The translations under genes were made by a program, and so were the position numbers. Source: Pachyseris speciosa (Eukaryota > Cnidaria > Anthozoa > Scleractinia > Pachyseridae). Taken from it: a DNA stretch of 64,000 bases. Location of the stretch: NCBI GenBank assembly GCA_016490735.1, contig JAEMWC010000567.1, positions 277,501-341,500 on the forward strand, in the 5' to 3' direction. The notes under the pieces are model-generated. The model did not search any database. It saw only the letters and a list, made by a program, of their open reading frames with translations, and was not told the origin of the DNA. Shown here piece after piece: positions 31,877-43,663 of the stretch (position 1 is the first letter of the stretch; each line of letters opens with the position of its first letter).

Positions 31877-32557
31877 ATGGGACAGACCTTAAGCAAGAAA
31901 GAAGAGGAACTACGTGTTGCTAAAGATTTAAACACTTTAGAGAAACTGAGGGAGAAGGAAGGGAAATTGCGCAAGAGCCTTGAATCTACAAAGAACAAGC
32001 TTTACATTCGTGCGCTAAATGACGAGTGTTTACCGATTGTGTGCGCTGTGGACAAATTTGATGGTTTCTATGTTGACCTGAAAGATGAGATCGTAACCAA
32101 GGATCATATAAAGAAGATACTGGAGAGGCATCTTACCACTGACTACCTTGATGGGGTGATAACCCTGATGGAGGGGGTGCTGAAGAATATGCTGACAGAG
32201 ACAACAACCCCCGAGCCAACGGAGCGATTACACGTTGTCCTTGCCAATAAAAGTGTCCTTCGTATCGACTACTATGTCCATGTTGAGATTGACGAACCGC
32301 TCAAAGTTCTGGTCTATTACGTGCAAGTGGGTGTCCTTGACATCGCCAGAGTTCGTCGGCCAGTCCTGCAGTACGAGTTATCCCTGGCGATGGATGACCA
32401 ACAACGCGAAGCTGCTTCTGCCGAGCTGGATAAAATGGCTGCTGGCAAGCTTAATGACGCTGTCGACAAGTATTACACAGAGATCAAGGAGATTGAGAGC
32501 TCAAGACGAAAACGAAAACGTATTGCAGATCTAGAGCAAGACGAGCAGGAAGGCTAA
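31877..32557 (+). CDS. uncharacterised protein with N-myristoylation-type start (paralogue 1)
   Basis: An intact, apparently intronless ORF. The ATG at 31877 sits in a good Kozak context (CAAAATGG); an in-phase upstream ATG at 31856 is less likely. The product is 226 residues, beginning MGQTLSKKEEE: glycine at 2 and serine at 6 followed by lysines fit the N-myristoylation consensus, so membrane anchoring is inferred. A charged coiled-coil-like stretch (about residues 10-45) is followed by NDECLPIVCAVD, LANKSVLRIDYYV and YYVQVGVLDIARVRRP, then a basic tail (SSRRKRKRIADLE). The same blocks occur in the gene at 35639/40660-41292. I do not recognise the family. No catalytic motif is visible; a scaffolding or signalling role is only a guess. 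Confidence 0.7.
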   Translation: MGQTLSKKEEELRVAKDLNTLEKLREKEGKLRKSLESTKNKLYIRALNDECLPIVCAVDKFDGFYVDLKDEIVTKDHIKKILERHLTTDYLDGVITLMEGVLKNMLTETTTPEPTERLHVVLANKSVLRIDYYVHVEIDEPLKVLVYYVQVGVLDIARVRRPVLQYELSLAMDDQQREAASAELDKMAAGKLNDAVDKYYTEIKEIESSRRKRKRIADLEQDEQEG

Positions 32558-32756
32558 GATGAATAACCTTTTCATTAGTCAGGACAAACAAAACTGTCAG
32601 TTATAATTAACCGGGTGTCCGTAGAGCGGGCTTCCACTGTACTTTAATAATTCGTGATTTTCAAATTGCTTTTAATAGGAGTGTATGTTAGTGGCTGATA
32701 TTATTGCAACAGTAATAGGCTCTTGCAGATTCTGCGGTGATGAAGAATTGTTATTC

Positions 32757-33184
32757 CAGGGGCACCCAACGACAAGTTTCGGTAGATATCTGTTCGGTGG
32801 AGGGTAATTCACCTTGGTTTTCGGCGTCGATTTAAGAGTGCACTCGGATTTTCGTAACTAAAACGTAGCCTAAAAGATTCGCAATTGAGAAATCATAGCC
32901 CCAAAGTTTTTCGGAAAGGTCGTAATTGCTGTTTTTGGCAGACAAAAATGTCAGCTACCATTTTCGGAAAGAAAATCGTTCCCTAGAAAGTTTGTGGAAA
33001 GTTCATTTCAGCTTGCATATTCTCAAAGGAAGATTTTGCTCCCTAACATTTTCGCGCAATTAAAATTTCAGCTAGGAAATCCGAACAGATGAAAACATCG
33101 CTTTAAACAGACTTCAAACACCATAAGGTACTTAAAAATGCCTTTCTACAGCTTTTGGTTGACTTGGTTCGTTGGGTGCCCCTG
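32757..33184. repeat. hAT-like MITE
   Basis: CAGGGGCACCCAACGA at the left end and TCGTTGGGTGCCCCTG at the right end are perfect inverted repeats. TTATTC flanks both sides (32751-32756, 33185-33190). The CAGGG start is usual for hAT elements, which make 8-bp duplications; here only 6 bp are seen. Confidence 0.8.
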
Positions 33185-34321
33185 TTATTCTCTCATACGT
33201 TTTGTCACAAACCGATCAGTGAAAGTGTAAGGTTACGCTGACATTCAGCAAGTTTCACATGACAATTAAGTGAACGGGGAGCGAGGTTTTTGCTTGAGCC
33301 GCAATTTTTGAGCTAGCAATTATTATGATAATTCTATCGTTCAACTTATTTCTATTTTTTGGCATCTGTTCGCTGGTTGGTGTGACTGGATAAGCCTAAC
33401 CAATAATTGATGTGGTTTGAAAAGTCAACAAGTCAAAAGTTGCCTGAATGCAGCTAAGCGAGACTATGAAGCTAAGATCTTTGTGAAGACAAAACTTAAA
33501 TTTTTGCTTCAGTGAATATGCCCAAAAAAATTCTCATTGGTGCGTCTCAAAATGCATTCATGAAGGTTTTGCAATGTATAAAACTGGTGTGCGTGCGTGT
33601 GCGTGTGTGTGTGATTTTGATCTATTGAACGCTACTTTAACCGTGTGCTTATCAGTGATATTTAAACATTCTTTGTACTCATCACAAGAATAAAGAGTGA
33701 ATCAAGGTCAGTTGCATTCCTTTCTTTTCCTTACCAGATGGGCGGCTTGCTTAGCTTGCTTTTTGCATGAATCGAATGAAAACCGGTAAAAAGTCAAAGA
33801 ATTCTCATCGTCGTAGGTGTTGCCAACTTAACTCCTCGATCCTGGTGATCAAATCTCACAACGTAACAATACAGACCTGACGACATTTGACTGCCTTCAG
33901 CTGATAACGGCAGATCTGGAGAGAGATAAACTACGTTTTCACTAAACTTTTCGCTTCTTCTGATGAAAGGCTTTTATAAAATATAAACGCATCTTTTTTT
34001 TCACTGAATGTCAAATACAATTCTTGTCGAGTACTTCAACAGCGGCCTTGATTTATCAAACTGAATTCTCACAGAAAGCCGTAGAAAATATTTTATCGGG
34101 GGCAGATTTATGTCACGTGCTAGGCAAGCAGAGTTATCATATTTCAGTCTATGCAACGGCATTGTGGGAAGGCGATCTTAGTCAGCTCAGAAAAAGACAC
34201 GCTCAAAATAAACACATAGGTGAAAATGGCTGCCGAGGCCTTCATTAAGAGTCAGTACTGCAGTACATTTAGGATGGTGTGAGAAGTACATATAGGGTCA
34301 TGTTTCATTCTTATTTGGAAA
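33185..34321. other. no gene; (GT)n near 33586-33614
   Basis: A short GT/GCGT microsatellite. No coding sequence recognised. An AATAAA at about 33690 is too far from the gene at 31877 to assign. Confidence 0.4.
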
Positions 34322-34575
34322 TAAAATCATGTCGTGATTTTGTCCCACCGGATGATCATTCTCTCACGTACAAGGAACCAAATAATGATAATGAACGAAA
34401 AACATTTTAGTTTGAAACAAAAAAATAGCCCTCAAGCTTAAGAGAGAAGTAAATTAAAGTTTGCATAACAATGATGAGGAATCATTAAATTTACCTGCCA
34501 GGGCTTGCAAGAAACCCAGCGATAAATAAAACACTTCAGCTGCTTGAACCAATTGCTTATAATTACTGATGAATG
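34322..34575 (+). repeat. dispersed repeat related to 43168-43830
   Basis: TGTCGTGATTTTGTCCCACC and the following GGATGATCATTCT match the 43-kb copy, as does TTTACCTGCCAGGGC. The 3' part (AATAAAACACTTCAGCTGCT) is the SINE tail also at 27765. Confidence 0.65.
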
Positions 34576-34688
34576 AAGTAGACGTCGATTACTTAATTGT
34601 TTTCAGTCTTTGATTCTTTTGTATAGTACAAACCGAAAACAAAACGTTTTTTTGATAATAACGTCTCGACAAAGGAGCGTTATTGACG

Positions 34689-34689
<1 letters not shown>

Positions 34690-34764
<75 letters not shown>
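34690..34764 (+). repeat. (AT)n microsatellite
   Basis: About 37 uninterrupted AT units. Confidence 0.97.
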
Positions 34765-34767
<3 letters not shown>

Positions 34768-35638
34768 ATTCCCTTTCACAAAAGTAAAGCATTTTCAGAA
34801 CGAAAAATGCTAATCATCGTTTCTGCTGAACAACTCGCATGGAACAGCTCTAACCGCTTATCCACATATCCAACCGTTTTTGGCGGATACCTTCGAACTG
34901 AAGAGGTTTTAAGCAATTGTAGGGCACAACTGCATAAGACTGTTTCAAACCACATCATGACGATATGACTGCGCCTGTACGACGATACCGCTACTGACTC
35001 ACTGGTACACGAGTACACTGCACCGACACGCTTAATATGAACATAACAACAGTCAATCAACATGCGATATCTCCTCACTGCACTCCAATACATTTCAGCA
35101 AATATCAGTTTGGGGAATTTTGTGTACTTTATTGCTTTTATTGTGACCTGCATGTTTGACAAGTGGAGGAATTCGGAGCTGGTCACTATTGTCATATAAC
35201 GGGTTAAGGGCAGACGCGTATTGAGACCTGATTTGCCGAATGTCTTTTACTTTATTCGTCGTAAAAATCAACACCAATAAACGACAGTAATAATCAATAA
35301 CGCTGTAAACCACGGGCTCAAAAGCTGCATGAGGCTGACCTATGAGCTGATATAAGTGGTACAGGTTTAAAAGAAAAAAAAAAAAACAGTTCACCCAACG
35401 GAGGAAGCTGTTGCTCAGTATATTTGTGCAAGTGAAGGCAACTCAACAAACTGCTTTCTCTTTTCAGTCACTCTCATGCAAAACAACCTGACTACTGTAC
35501 TTAGAAACGTCAGCGTAGTACAATAAGATCTTTGACACAATAAGCCCGTCAAATTTTTCCGGTTGCTCAATCAACCCTTACTTTACATTCAGGGATCGAG
35601 TCATACTTGTGTAAACTCTGTGTATCTGCACTAGGTCC
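34765..35638. other. no gene recognised; upstream of the split gene
   Basis: The 139-codon minus ORF at 34776-35195 shows no motif I know. The last few hundred bases should be the promoter of the gene starting at 35639. Confidence 0.35.
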
Positions 35639-35654
35639 ATGGGAAAGTACTTAA
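35639..35654 (+). pseudogene. first codons of paralogue 2, cut off by a transposon
   Basis: ATGGGAAAGTACTTAA: the first five codons (MGKYL) end in the TTAA at which the 5-kb element is inserted. The rest of the gene resumes at the second TTAA (40660-40663) in the same reading phase (LSTVLEECKR). With glycine at 2 and serine at 6, the joined start fits the myristoylation consensus, like paralogue 1 (MGQTLS). Confidence 0.7.
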
Positions 35655-38600
35655 GAGCAATTCTCTGTAAGAATCAAACAAAGTGGGAAATGAAAAAGTT
35701 TGACCCCCCTACTCAAATTTACATGAAAGTAGACCTTCATGGGGGATGTTCAAAAATGACCATTATTGAGGTCAAAACTTAACTGTTGCCATGGTAACAC
35801 CGAATGTTTGTTGATGCCTGAGAACCCAATTTTGAACTCGAAAACTGTTGTGAAAACTGCAAAATTCAAAACACTATTTCTCAAGTGCAATAAAAAACTA
35901 CAACTTGAGACTTATACCAAATGTTAAACTACTACTCTAGTTTTTCTCCGTGTATGTCGCTTGTTATTATGTTTATTCTGCATAGAATAAACGGTGACTT
36001 AATTACACATTGTCTCCGCCATTTAAATTTGTAAGTGAAACTAGCAGTACGTTTCTCTCACTTCCTCCAAAAGTACATCAGTTCTAGAACTATAACTACA
36101 TGGATAGTTTACAACAGACATTGTAGTTACTAAATTTGTAAAACTTTCTGCGGGGCGGGCTTATTTGGTTGTCAGGGCAATCAGCAAAAACAATACGAAA
36201 ATCAAGCTTCTTAAATTTTGCTGAAATTAACATTCCTTCAATTCGCTAAAAAAAATAGAAGAAGACCGAGACAGCTGTCAGAATAAAAAAATATTGTCTG
36301 TTGATTAAACCTCTGATGAAAACAATCGTTTATGACCATGAATTTTGAAACAAACTGAGTCGAACTGGAGCATAGGTACTTTACGGTTTGGTCCATTTCT
36401 CCACTTGTTGACTCCCGTTGAAGGAGCTGGTTCTTTCCCCACAGCGGTCGTATTATTCATAAATCCAGTCTCTTAACCTTTTTTTCCAGCCTGTCTTGTT
36501 ATTCATCTCCAGTAGCAATGCATTTCTTTACTTCTGCCCACTAAATTCAGGTTTGGTGGTACCAAAGCAAACCGACATGGACTTAACGTACGTGTAAGTT
36601 TCCACCTTGGCCTTTTGTTGTACTTGTCAAACAGACTTCGCCATTCGCTCCATTCAAAACGAAACCGTGTGCTGGTAAACAGTTTTGAGAAAGATTACAT
36701 TAAATGAAGTTTTGAAGACTCGGAAATTCAAATCAAATACGACAAATCTTGTGAAGCATGTCGGCACCAGGTCAGCGGTGTTCATCAACATAGATGTTTA
36801 TCAACGCATGCATTCAGGCGAATCGGATTTGCTTTTTCCCGTATGGAGATTTCCCGAGAGATTTGCTGTTTTGCTACTCCCTCACTCACTGCCTTGCATA
36901 TGTAGCGAGGGAGAACTGTTTCTTCTAAGAGATTGTGATCGAGACATATCGAGCCATTGAAAAACTCACGGTCTCAGCAAGTGCAATGAAGATGTTTCTG
37001 ATGAAATTGATTTGTTACTTTGTCGTGGAGGTGAGTTGAATACTGTTTTCCTCTTCTAACAATCAAGCATGACAAACGCGTATCAAAAGGATAGTCGGCA
37101 ACTGGTATAAAAACTTTTTTAGCCGCACGCGACCAGATTCTAAGAATTTTGTGCGCAATTTTTTGCAACTTTTTCGTACTTCAAATTGGTTTTCGTAAAA
37201 TAAGTATGGGACCGTATTAGTGGAAACGTGGACTTATAAATGCAAAGACCTGGATTGATGGCTTTTCAAGGGTCTTTTTCTCAGAATTGCTTGTTGTGAA
37301 TAATAAGGTAGATTTTCTATTATTAAGGTTTAGCCGCATGCCATGTTTTGAAGAAATGCACAGTTTTCCCACGTCCTATATCCACTTGAACGGAAAAAGT
37401 TGTTTTTCGCTTTTTATAGCTCCAGGATTTGCTTTAGGGTTTTTCGATGTAACACGTGCTGAAGGAACAACCTTAAAGATATGCAGTTATCATCGTGATC
37501 GACTGGGTATATATTGGAGAAGCAGACGGAGTACCTACCAAGTTCCTATAGGACTTAGTAATCATAAAGGCTCCAAAATGAAAGGGGATCGTTCTGTTTT
37601 GAAAAGGCACTCTGTCCTTATCAAGCAACTAACAGGAGCTATCGTTCCAATGGGTTCCGGTAAGAACAAACACATAAACTACAGTAAGAATCACTATAAA
37701 ATGTAAAACCATCTGTGTAACAACGTAGCTACTTCAGATGTAGATAGTGACGTTTTATTAACCTGTTATAGTAATCACAATTGAATTCTCTGATGAAATG
37801 CGTGGGTGAAGAAATTCATTACAATTTGTACAGGTCGTCATAAAACCCTTCACCACAAATCAAAATCATCAAAATCTGATTTCAGTGGTACCATAGCTAC
37901 AGTCTCACTGAGATGCAAATTTGAGATTTATGATCCCACGTATAAAAGTGCGTGCATACAGAGTTCAAACTAGTGAAAGCGAGCCGCAAGTCAGAATAAC
38001 CCTGACTGTGATAAAATGATTTAGAAGTTTCCATCTTTCAAATGTTAACTTTTTTCATTATGTTTACTGAGGAATGTCTAGGGAAGACAATTGTAACCAA
38101 TCGCAGCCTATCTCCTAAGTACACTCACTTTTGGTCACTCACTGTGACCAAAACCGGTGAATTTCCTTAACTGTATCACTGCGCCGTTTTGCAGTGCCAG
38201 AGGAAAGTGAATTTTCATGGCTTGAAAACGTCTGCTTTGGCGATGGTGATTTTTCGGCCGTATTTCAAAGAAGGGCACAAAGCAAGATAACGGCTTATGT
38301 GTCAGATACTAGAAGGCTGGAAAAGAAGGAAGACCGCGATTTTAGTGACAGCACATCCCAGTGCTCAGATTCCAGTGACAGCAGCAATCAACTTCTGCCA
38401 AAAAAATTTTCTTTTCCGGAGAAGGGCTGCACAAAGTCTTTCGTGCGATATTCCGCACTCGAAAGACACTGTGAGTACAGAATGCATATCAGGTCTCTGG
38501 AAGAAGTCACCCTTCAAGACAGAGCTAAGTTAAGTTATGCGCAGCATTTAGAAGAAGGCCAAACTAAGGAGCTCTCTAGTGTTAGTCTGAGCGGTGACCC

Positions 38601-40659
38601 TCATTCCCCCTTGCTGAGTATGGGCTGGGCGTTAAAGTCGAAACCTAAGACTACAAGATTCAGTGAAAAGGAGAAGTCCTTTATTGAGAGTACGTTTTTA
38701 GTTAGGATAGAAATCAAGTAAGAAGACCACAGGTGAAGAAGTCGCGAAGAAGATGCGCAAAGCTCGAGACGCTAACAATCAGTGATTGTTTTCGATTGAT
38801 GAGTTCCTTACACCGTCGCAAATTTCTTCTTACTTCTCTCGCTTTGCGGCAAAAAGAAAGCAACTCAGCGAGTCAGAATATCAGGCACATAAAAACGAGG
38901 ATATGCTACTTGAGGTAAGAAATGATCTTATGAAATGGGCATCCACTGGTGCACGGAGGTCTTCAGCTGTGCCAAATGACGAAAGAAGAATTACCCTCGC
39001 TAAAAATGACAACGCTTAAAGCCATCTGCAAAGAGTTCGATGTGGACATCTCAGGACAACGAAAGGAACCCTTTGTAAACGGTGTTGTTTCTATTGTCGA
39101 GAGCTGCAGCTGCAAAGCTGCAGCAGACAGTGTAGCTGATAGAGCATGTACTAGCTTCCTAACGCAGGTTCTTTTACACTTAGCATAACAAGAAAATTTC
39201 GTTGATAAGAACAAAGCCGATTTTTGTTTGTTTCTCTGTTTTTTGTTGCTGTTGTTTTTATTTTTATATTGCTATTAATTATATTACTAAGGAGCTGGAA
39301 GAAATTGTACTTGAAAGAAGGATATACCCGTCAATCAACCACTGACATGTCTTGAAATGAAAGCATATAGGTATGCAAGCTGTATAAAATTGAAAATAAG
39401 AATTGAAAATAGCTATTCCTTCATTTATCTTTAATACAGTGTATTACTTTGATTGACAAATTGTGTTTTTTCGGTGTTATTTATAAAATTTTTGCTGCGA
39501 AAAAATAGTATGAGCTCGAGAACAAATTTTCCTGTTTTTCTTCTATCAGAGAATGTTTGTGCTACTGTGCATGGACCAGGAGGAAGATATCGAGTCGAAA
39601 ACTAAACAAAAATCTGATCAAATTAATGTAAATTACATGTGCCATGAACAACTTACGTCTAAGGACACGTTGTTGAACAAAACACAAAGTAAGAAGTCTT
39701 CTGGTAAACACCGCCGACCTTTAATCTCCCATGGCATAAGGTTATTTTCGCTTCCTCGCTTCAGCCTTGAAGACAATTGTTTTCTTCCATCTATGCTCCA
39801 TAAATTGGGCTAAAATCATTGGCTTATTGAAATTTACTCTAGATCATGCATTTTTTCATTGTTTGGAGCGAATGGTGACGTCTGATTGAGGAGTACAGGA
39901 AAGCGAGTCGAAAAGCGGAGAAATGGACTAAACAGTAAGGTAAGCTCCAGTTCGACTCAGTTTGTTTCAAAATTCATGGTCATAAACGACTGTTTTCATC
40001 AGAGGTTTAATCAACAGACAATATTCTTTTATTCTGACAGCTGTCTCGGTCTTCTTCTATTTTTTTAGCGAATTGAAGGAATGTTAATTTCAGCAAAATT
40101 TAAGAAGCTTGATTTTCGTATTGTTTTTGCTGATTGCCCTGACAACCAAATAAGCCCGTCCCGCAGAAAGTTTTACTATTTTAGTAACTAAAATGTCTGT
40201 TGTAAACTATCCATGTAGTTATAGTTCTAGAACTGATGTACTTTTGGAGGAAGTGAGAGAAACGTACTGCTAGTTTCACTTACAAATTTAAATGGCGGAG
40301 ACAATGTGTAATTAAGTCACCGTTTATTCTATGCAGAATAAACATAATAACAAGCGACATACACGGAGAAAAACTAGAGTAGTAGTTTAACATTTGGTAT
40401 AAGTCTCAAGTTGTAGTTTTTTATTGCACTTGAGAAATAGTGTTTTGAATTTTGCAGTTTTCACAACAGTTTTCGAGTTCAAAATTGGGTTCTCAGGCAT
40501 CAACAAACATTCGGTGTTCCCATGGCAACAATTAAGTTTTGACCTCAATAATGGTCATTTTTGAACATCCCCCATGAAGGTCTACTTGCATTTGAATTTG
40601 AGTGGAGGGGTCAAACTTTTTCATTTCCCACTTTGTTCGATTCTTACAGAGAATTGCTC
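35655..40659 (+). mobile_element. 5.0-kb TTAA-flanked transposon with ~750-bp inverted ends
   Basis: TTAA at 35651-35654 and 40660-40663 flank termini GAGCAATTCTCTGTAAGAAT and its inverse. The inverted arms run from 35655 to about 36409 and from about 39913 to 40659 and are roughly 95% identical, including GACCTTCATGGGGGATGTTC-type blocks and an outer run of pyrimidines. The inner 3.5 kb holds a decayed intron-containing gene (37323-39190). TTAA targets are used by piggyBac and Kolobok families, but piggyBac has short ends and its transposase is not seen here. No known transposase was recognised. It may be a non-autonomous carrier of a captured gene or a poorly described family. Confidence 0.8.
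37323..39190 (+). pseudogene. decayed intron-containing gene inside the TTAA transposon
   Basis: Exon A (about 37323-37660) reads CSYHRDRLGIYWRSRRSTYQ and ends MGSG at a GTAAGA donor (37662). An intron of about 530 bp ends in TTTTGCAG at 38193. Exon B (38194-38721) has SFPEKGCTKSFVRYSALERH, a C2H2-type finger whose first cysteine seems replaced by phenylalanine, then GWALKSKPKTTRFSEKEKS. It shifts frame near 38712, hits a TGA near 38781 and goes on with FSIDEFLTPSQISSYFSRFA and further broken segments to about 39188. I recall unnamed cnidarian and sponge proteins with this order of blocks. Function unknown; it could be DNA-binding and perhaps linked to transposition. Confidence 0.55.
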
Positions 40660-41292
40660 TTAAGCACTGTATTAGAAGAGTGCAAGAGAGATAGCAGTGA
40701 TGCCAATACCATTTGCGAGCTCTATTCCCTCGAGCGAAAAGTTGTCCACAAGTTAGAGGAGCAAGCATCAAAACTCTATGTAGCGGCACTCCATGACGAA
40801 TGCCTGCCGACAGTGTGTGCGGTGGAGAATACTCACAAAATTTTCTTCAACGTGGAATTCGTATCCAGGGATGAAGTTAGAAAGAAAGTCCGTGAAGTTC
40901 TTCGCGGAAATTGTCTTGAAGAACTCGTCAACTTACTAACGGAGAACCTAAACAATGTACTTGAAAGTGCGACAACTGGAGTCGAGGAGAGGTCGTTCAA
41001 ATACGTTGTGTTCGCAAACAAAAGCATTCTTCGCGTCGATATGTTTGTTTACTATTATCAATTCAGACCTGGTGAAACCCTAACCAAGTATAATAACATT
41101 CTGGCGTATTACATGCAAGTCGGATTACTGGATATGGCAAATACTAGGCCGCAGGTTCTGGTTTATGAGCTAACAAGAGCAACGGAAGAGGACAAACTCA
41201 ATCATGTCTGCGAGAGGCTTGAAGCGAGAGCAAGCTACACAGTAAGACTACACAACACAGTACAATACACAGCCCAATTTTTTAGAGGTTAG
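40660..41292 (+). pseudogene. paralogue 2 of the myristoylation-type gene, body
   Basis: The frame holds LYVAALHDECLPTVCAVE, VVFANKSILRVDMFV and YYMQVGLLDMANTRPQVLVYELTRA, each aligned with a block of the 31877 gene (NDECLPIVCAV, VLANKSVLRID, YYVQVGVLDIA). From codon LSTV (40660) to the stop at 41290-41292 it is intact at about 210 codons. The open frame also extends upstream into the transposon's right arm to an ATG at 40561, so a transcript from the arm could give a product with 33 foreign residues and no myristoylation signal. AGGTTAGT at 41285 could be a splice donor. The original start lies 5 kb upstream at 35639. Confidence 0.65.
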
Positions 41293-41786
41293 TACAGAAG
41301 TTGGCGACGATGACGGAACTTGATCTTGCTTTGAGATATACACCGTAGTACCGTGGTTATTCATTAAACTACTGCTTTTACTGTATACGGCAGTTTTCAA
41401 ACCAGACTACTGAATAATGAGTCAATTTTGTTTCCGTATTATTTATTACTATCAGTGCTATTGGTTGAGCTATAATTTGATGGATTAACAACAAGGATGT
41501 TTTTAAGTATTCAAACTTTCCAATAACTGTTTCTGATTGGAACTAATTGTTCCCTAAGGAAATAATTACCTCCAGTTCCTTAGATTCTTTTAAATTCAAT
41601 CTGTAAATGTTTGTTTTTCTTTAAGAAATTCTCTTCGAGGTTTAGTAAGTTGTATTCTTTATTTTTCATTTTTTTTTTCAGTTTAATAGTTTGTGCGATG
41701 TCTTGAGATTTTTACCGACTTATGTGGATATACATGGACATGTACATGTGGGTAATAACAGACATAAGCTTGTTTTGAGTTTTGGA
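41293..41786. other. no gene recognised
   Basis: AT-rich 3' flank of the split gene. Nothing recognised. Confidence 0.35.
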
Positions 41787-42181
41787 TACCATATTTCCTC
41801 CAATAAGGGTCCACCCTCTAATAAGCGCCCTCCCCCGAATAAGAGCCCACCCCCTCAGCTAAAATAGCAAATAAGCGCCCCCATCCAATAAGCGCTCCCT
41901 CCCTTTCTCCTGACTTTCTTAAAAAGTAGGGATAAAATTAAAACCTGTCACTTTATTTGCAATCGTTTGGGCTTCAACTATACCGGCATCAGTGCATGTA
42001 GGAGAACAGTCTACATGTGTTTTCCGTAAGTCCCTTCCAGTTATTTCTATTTCCTTGTGCTTGCAGAGTTCTTTTATGTGCATATAGTAACAGTTCGTCT
42101 TAACAAAAACTTAATAAGTGCCCCCTCTCTTGGCCGAAATTTTAAATAAGCGCCCGGGCGCTTTTCCGAGGAAATACGGTA
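41787..42181. repeat. MITE rich in AATAAGCGCCC units
   Basis: ACCATATTTCCTCCAATAAG at the left end pairs with CTTTTCCGAGGAAATACGGT at the right end. The arms contain many AATAAGCGCCC units. The ORFs it generates are repeat-derived. Confidence 0.75.
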
Positions 42182-43167
42182 CCCCTGGGAACGCAGTCCA
42201 TGCCAGGTAACGCCTTCTCGGGCAACTTTGCTTTGTTAATTTTACATCGTTCATGTTTACAGATACCAATTTCAGGATGCAGGAAAGAGACCACAAGGAC
42301 AAAGCATGGAGCTTCTGGTTTCTGGAAAAAATTTCCTGGGGGTCATTTGGCAAAATTATGACGTTAGTAATCACTTTCGCGATCTGTACAATTGCAAGTG
42401 TAGCAACCGCTGGACGAGTTTGCCAAATGTATTTTTCGGAATCAGAGAGCTAGGTAAGCTGAGGGGTCCTGGGTTCTACCTTCTTTATTTCACTCAGTGG
42501 CAAACTGTAAACATGGCCGTTGTGTACTCAAGATGCCTGTTAAAGTTCACCTGGAACGAACGTATTTTGGCAGGCAAGCATTTTACTTCGAACTTTAAAG
42601 AACATGCTTCGACTCTGACAAGTGACAATATTGTTAAAGAAATTAATATAATTCAGTTTAAGCTAATGGATACGGGACACAGCTGTTTACACGTCACGCT
42701 GTTTTTCGTCGAGGCCACTTTCTTCTTTCTTCTTTCTCCTTTTTTTTGTTTTCCTAGTTCATGGTGGGTTGACGCTCTGCGAAAGTGCCAAATGATAGAA
42801 ATGTCGACAACCAAAGCCTAAACTAGAGACAGCTGATGTATAAAATATCACATATTTCAATTATGGAAGAACGTATTAACAACTATCACTTTGCTGGATA
42901 GTTGAGCTGGATTTGTAATGTACCGGTGTCGCCGAAAAAAATGAGCTTTCCTATTCAAAGCAGTATTTTGTCAGGATTTTCACAACTGATCTAATTGCGT
43001 GCATAACTATAATCAAAGTGCTTTTCTGGAGGATTTGGGGGTTTTTGTTTGGAATACAGAAAGAGTGCAATTTGGATCGTACACATTTCATAGATTCCAG
43101 TGGAAAACTTTAATCGCATATTGTTTGTTGCATGTTTAACTAGGAGTTTTGCTTTAAATTTTGATGA
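42182..43167. other. no gene supported
   Basis: A 171-codon plus ORF (42306-42821) shows no motif and no homology I can name. Otherwise nothing is recognised. Confidence 0.3.
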
Positions 43168-43293
43168 AGTTTTGTCGTGATTTTGTCCCAGCGGATGATC
43201 ATTCTTCGCCCACAAGGAACTCAGTAAGAACAATGGGCGAAAAGCGTTTAGTCTGACCAGAAACCCATAAGGGTTGAAACGTGCAACGCGCGT

Positions 43294-43332
<39 letters not shown>

Positions 43333-43563
43333 TAAACCTCTCGCTCCAGTCTTTGCCGTGAGTAAAGAGTAGTCGCAGAGGTTTCTGCCAGGTGTTCTCA
43401 ATAATCTTTTGTACCTCCTCAAATTTCTCTACCTCCGTTTTTCCTCCGAGTGTTTCACCGAACTTTTTCACTCTATTTTTTGACAGTTTTTTTGGACTTT
43501 TCTGTTTTCCTTTTCGTCTCACCGACGTGTCCGCCATTTTTAATTTCGCGCGGGAACGCGGTA

Positions 43564-43600
<37 letters not shown>

Positions 43601-43616
43601 AATGTTTCTCTCTTGA

Positions 43617-43663
<47 letters not shown>

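Noticed and set aside
34589..34813. ORFs of alternating Tyr-Ile on both strands
   Set aside because: They are translations of the (AT)n microsatellite.
35655..36409. Interpretation of the TTAA element as classical piggyBac
   Set aside because: No piggyBac transposase is visible, and the inverted ends are far longer and begin differently.
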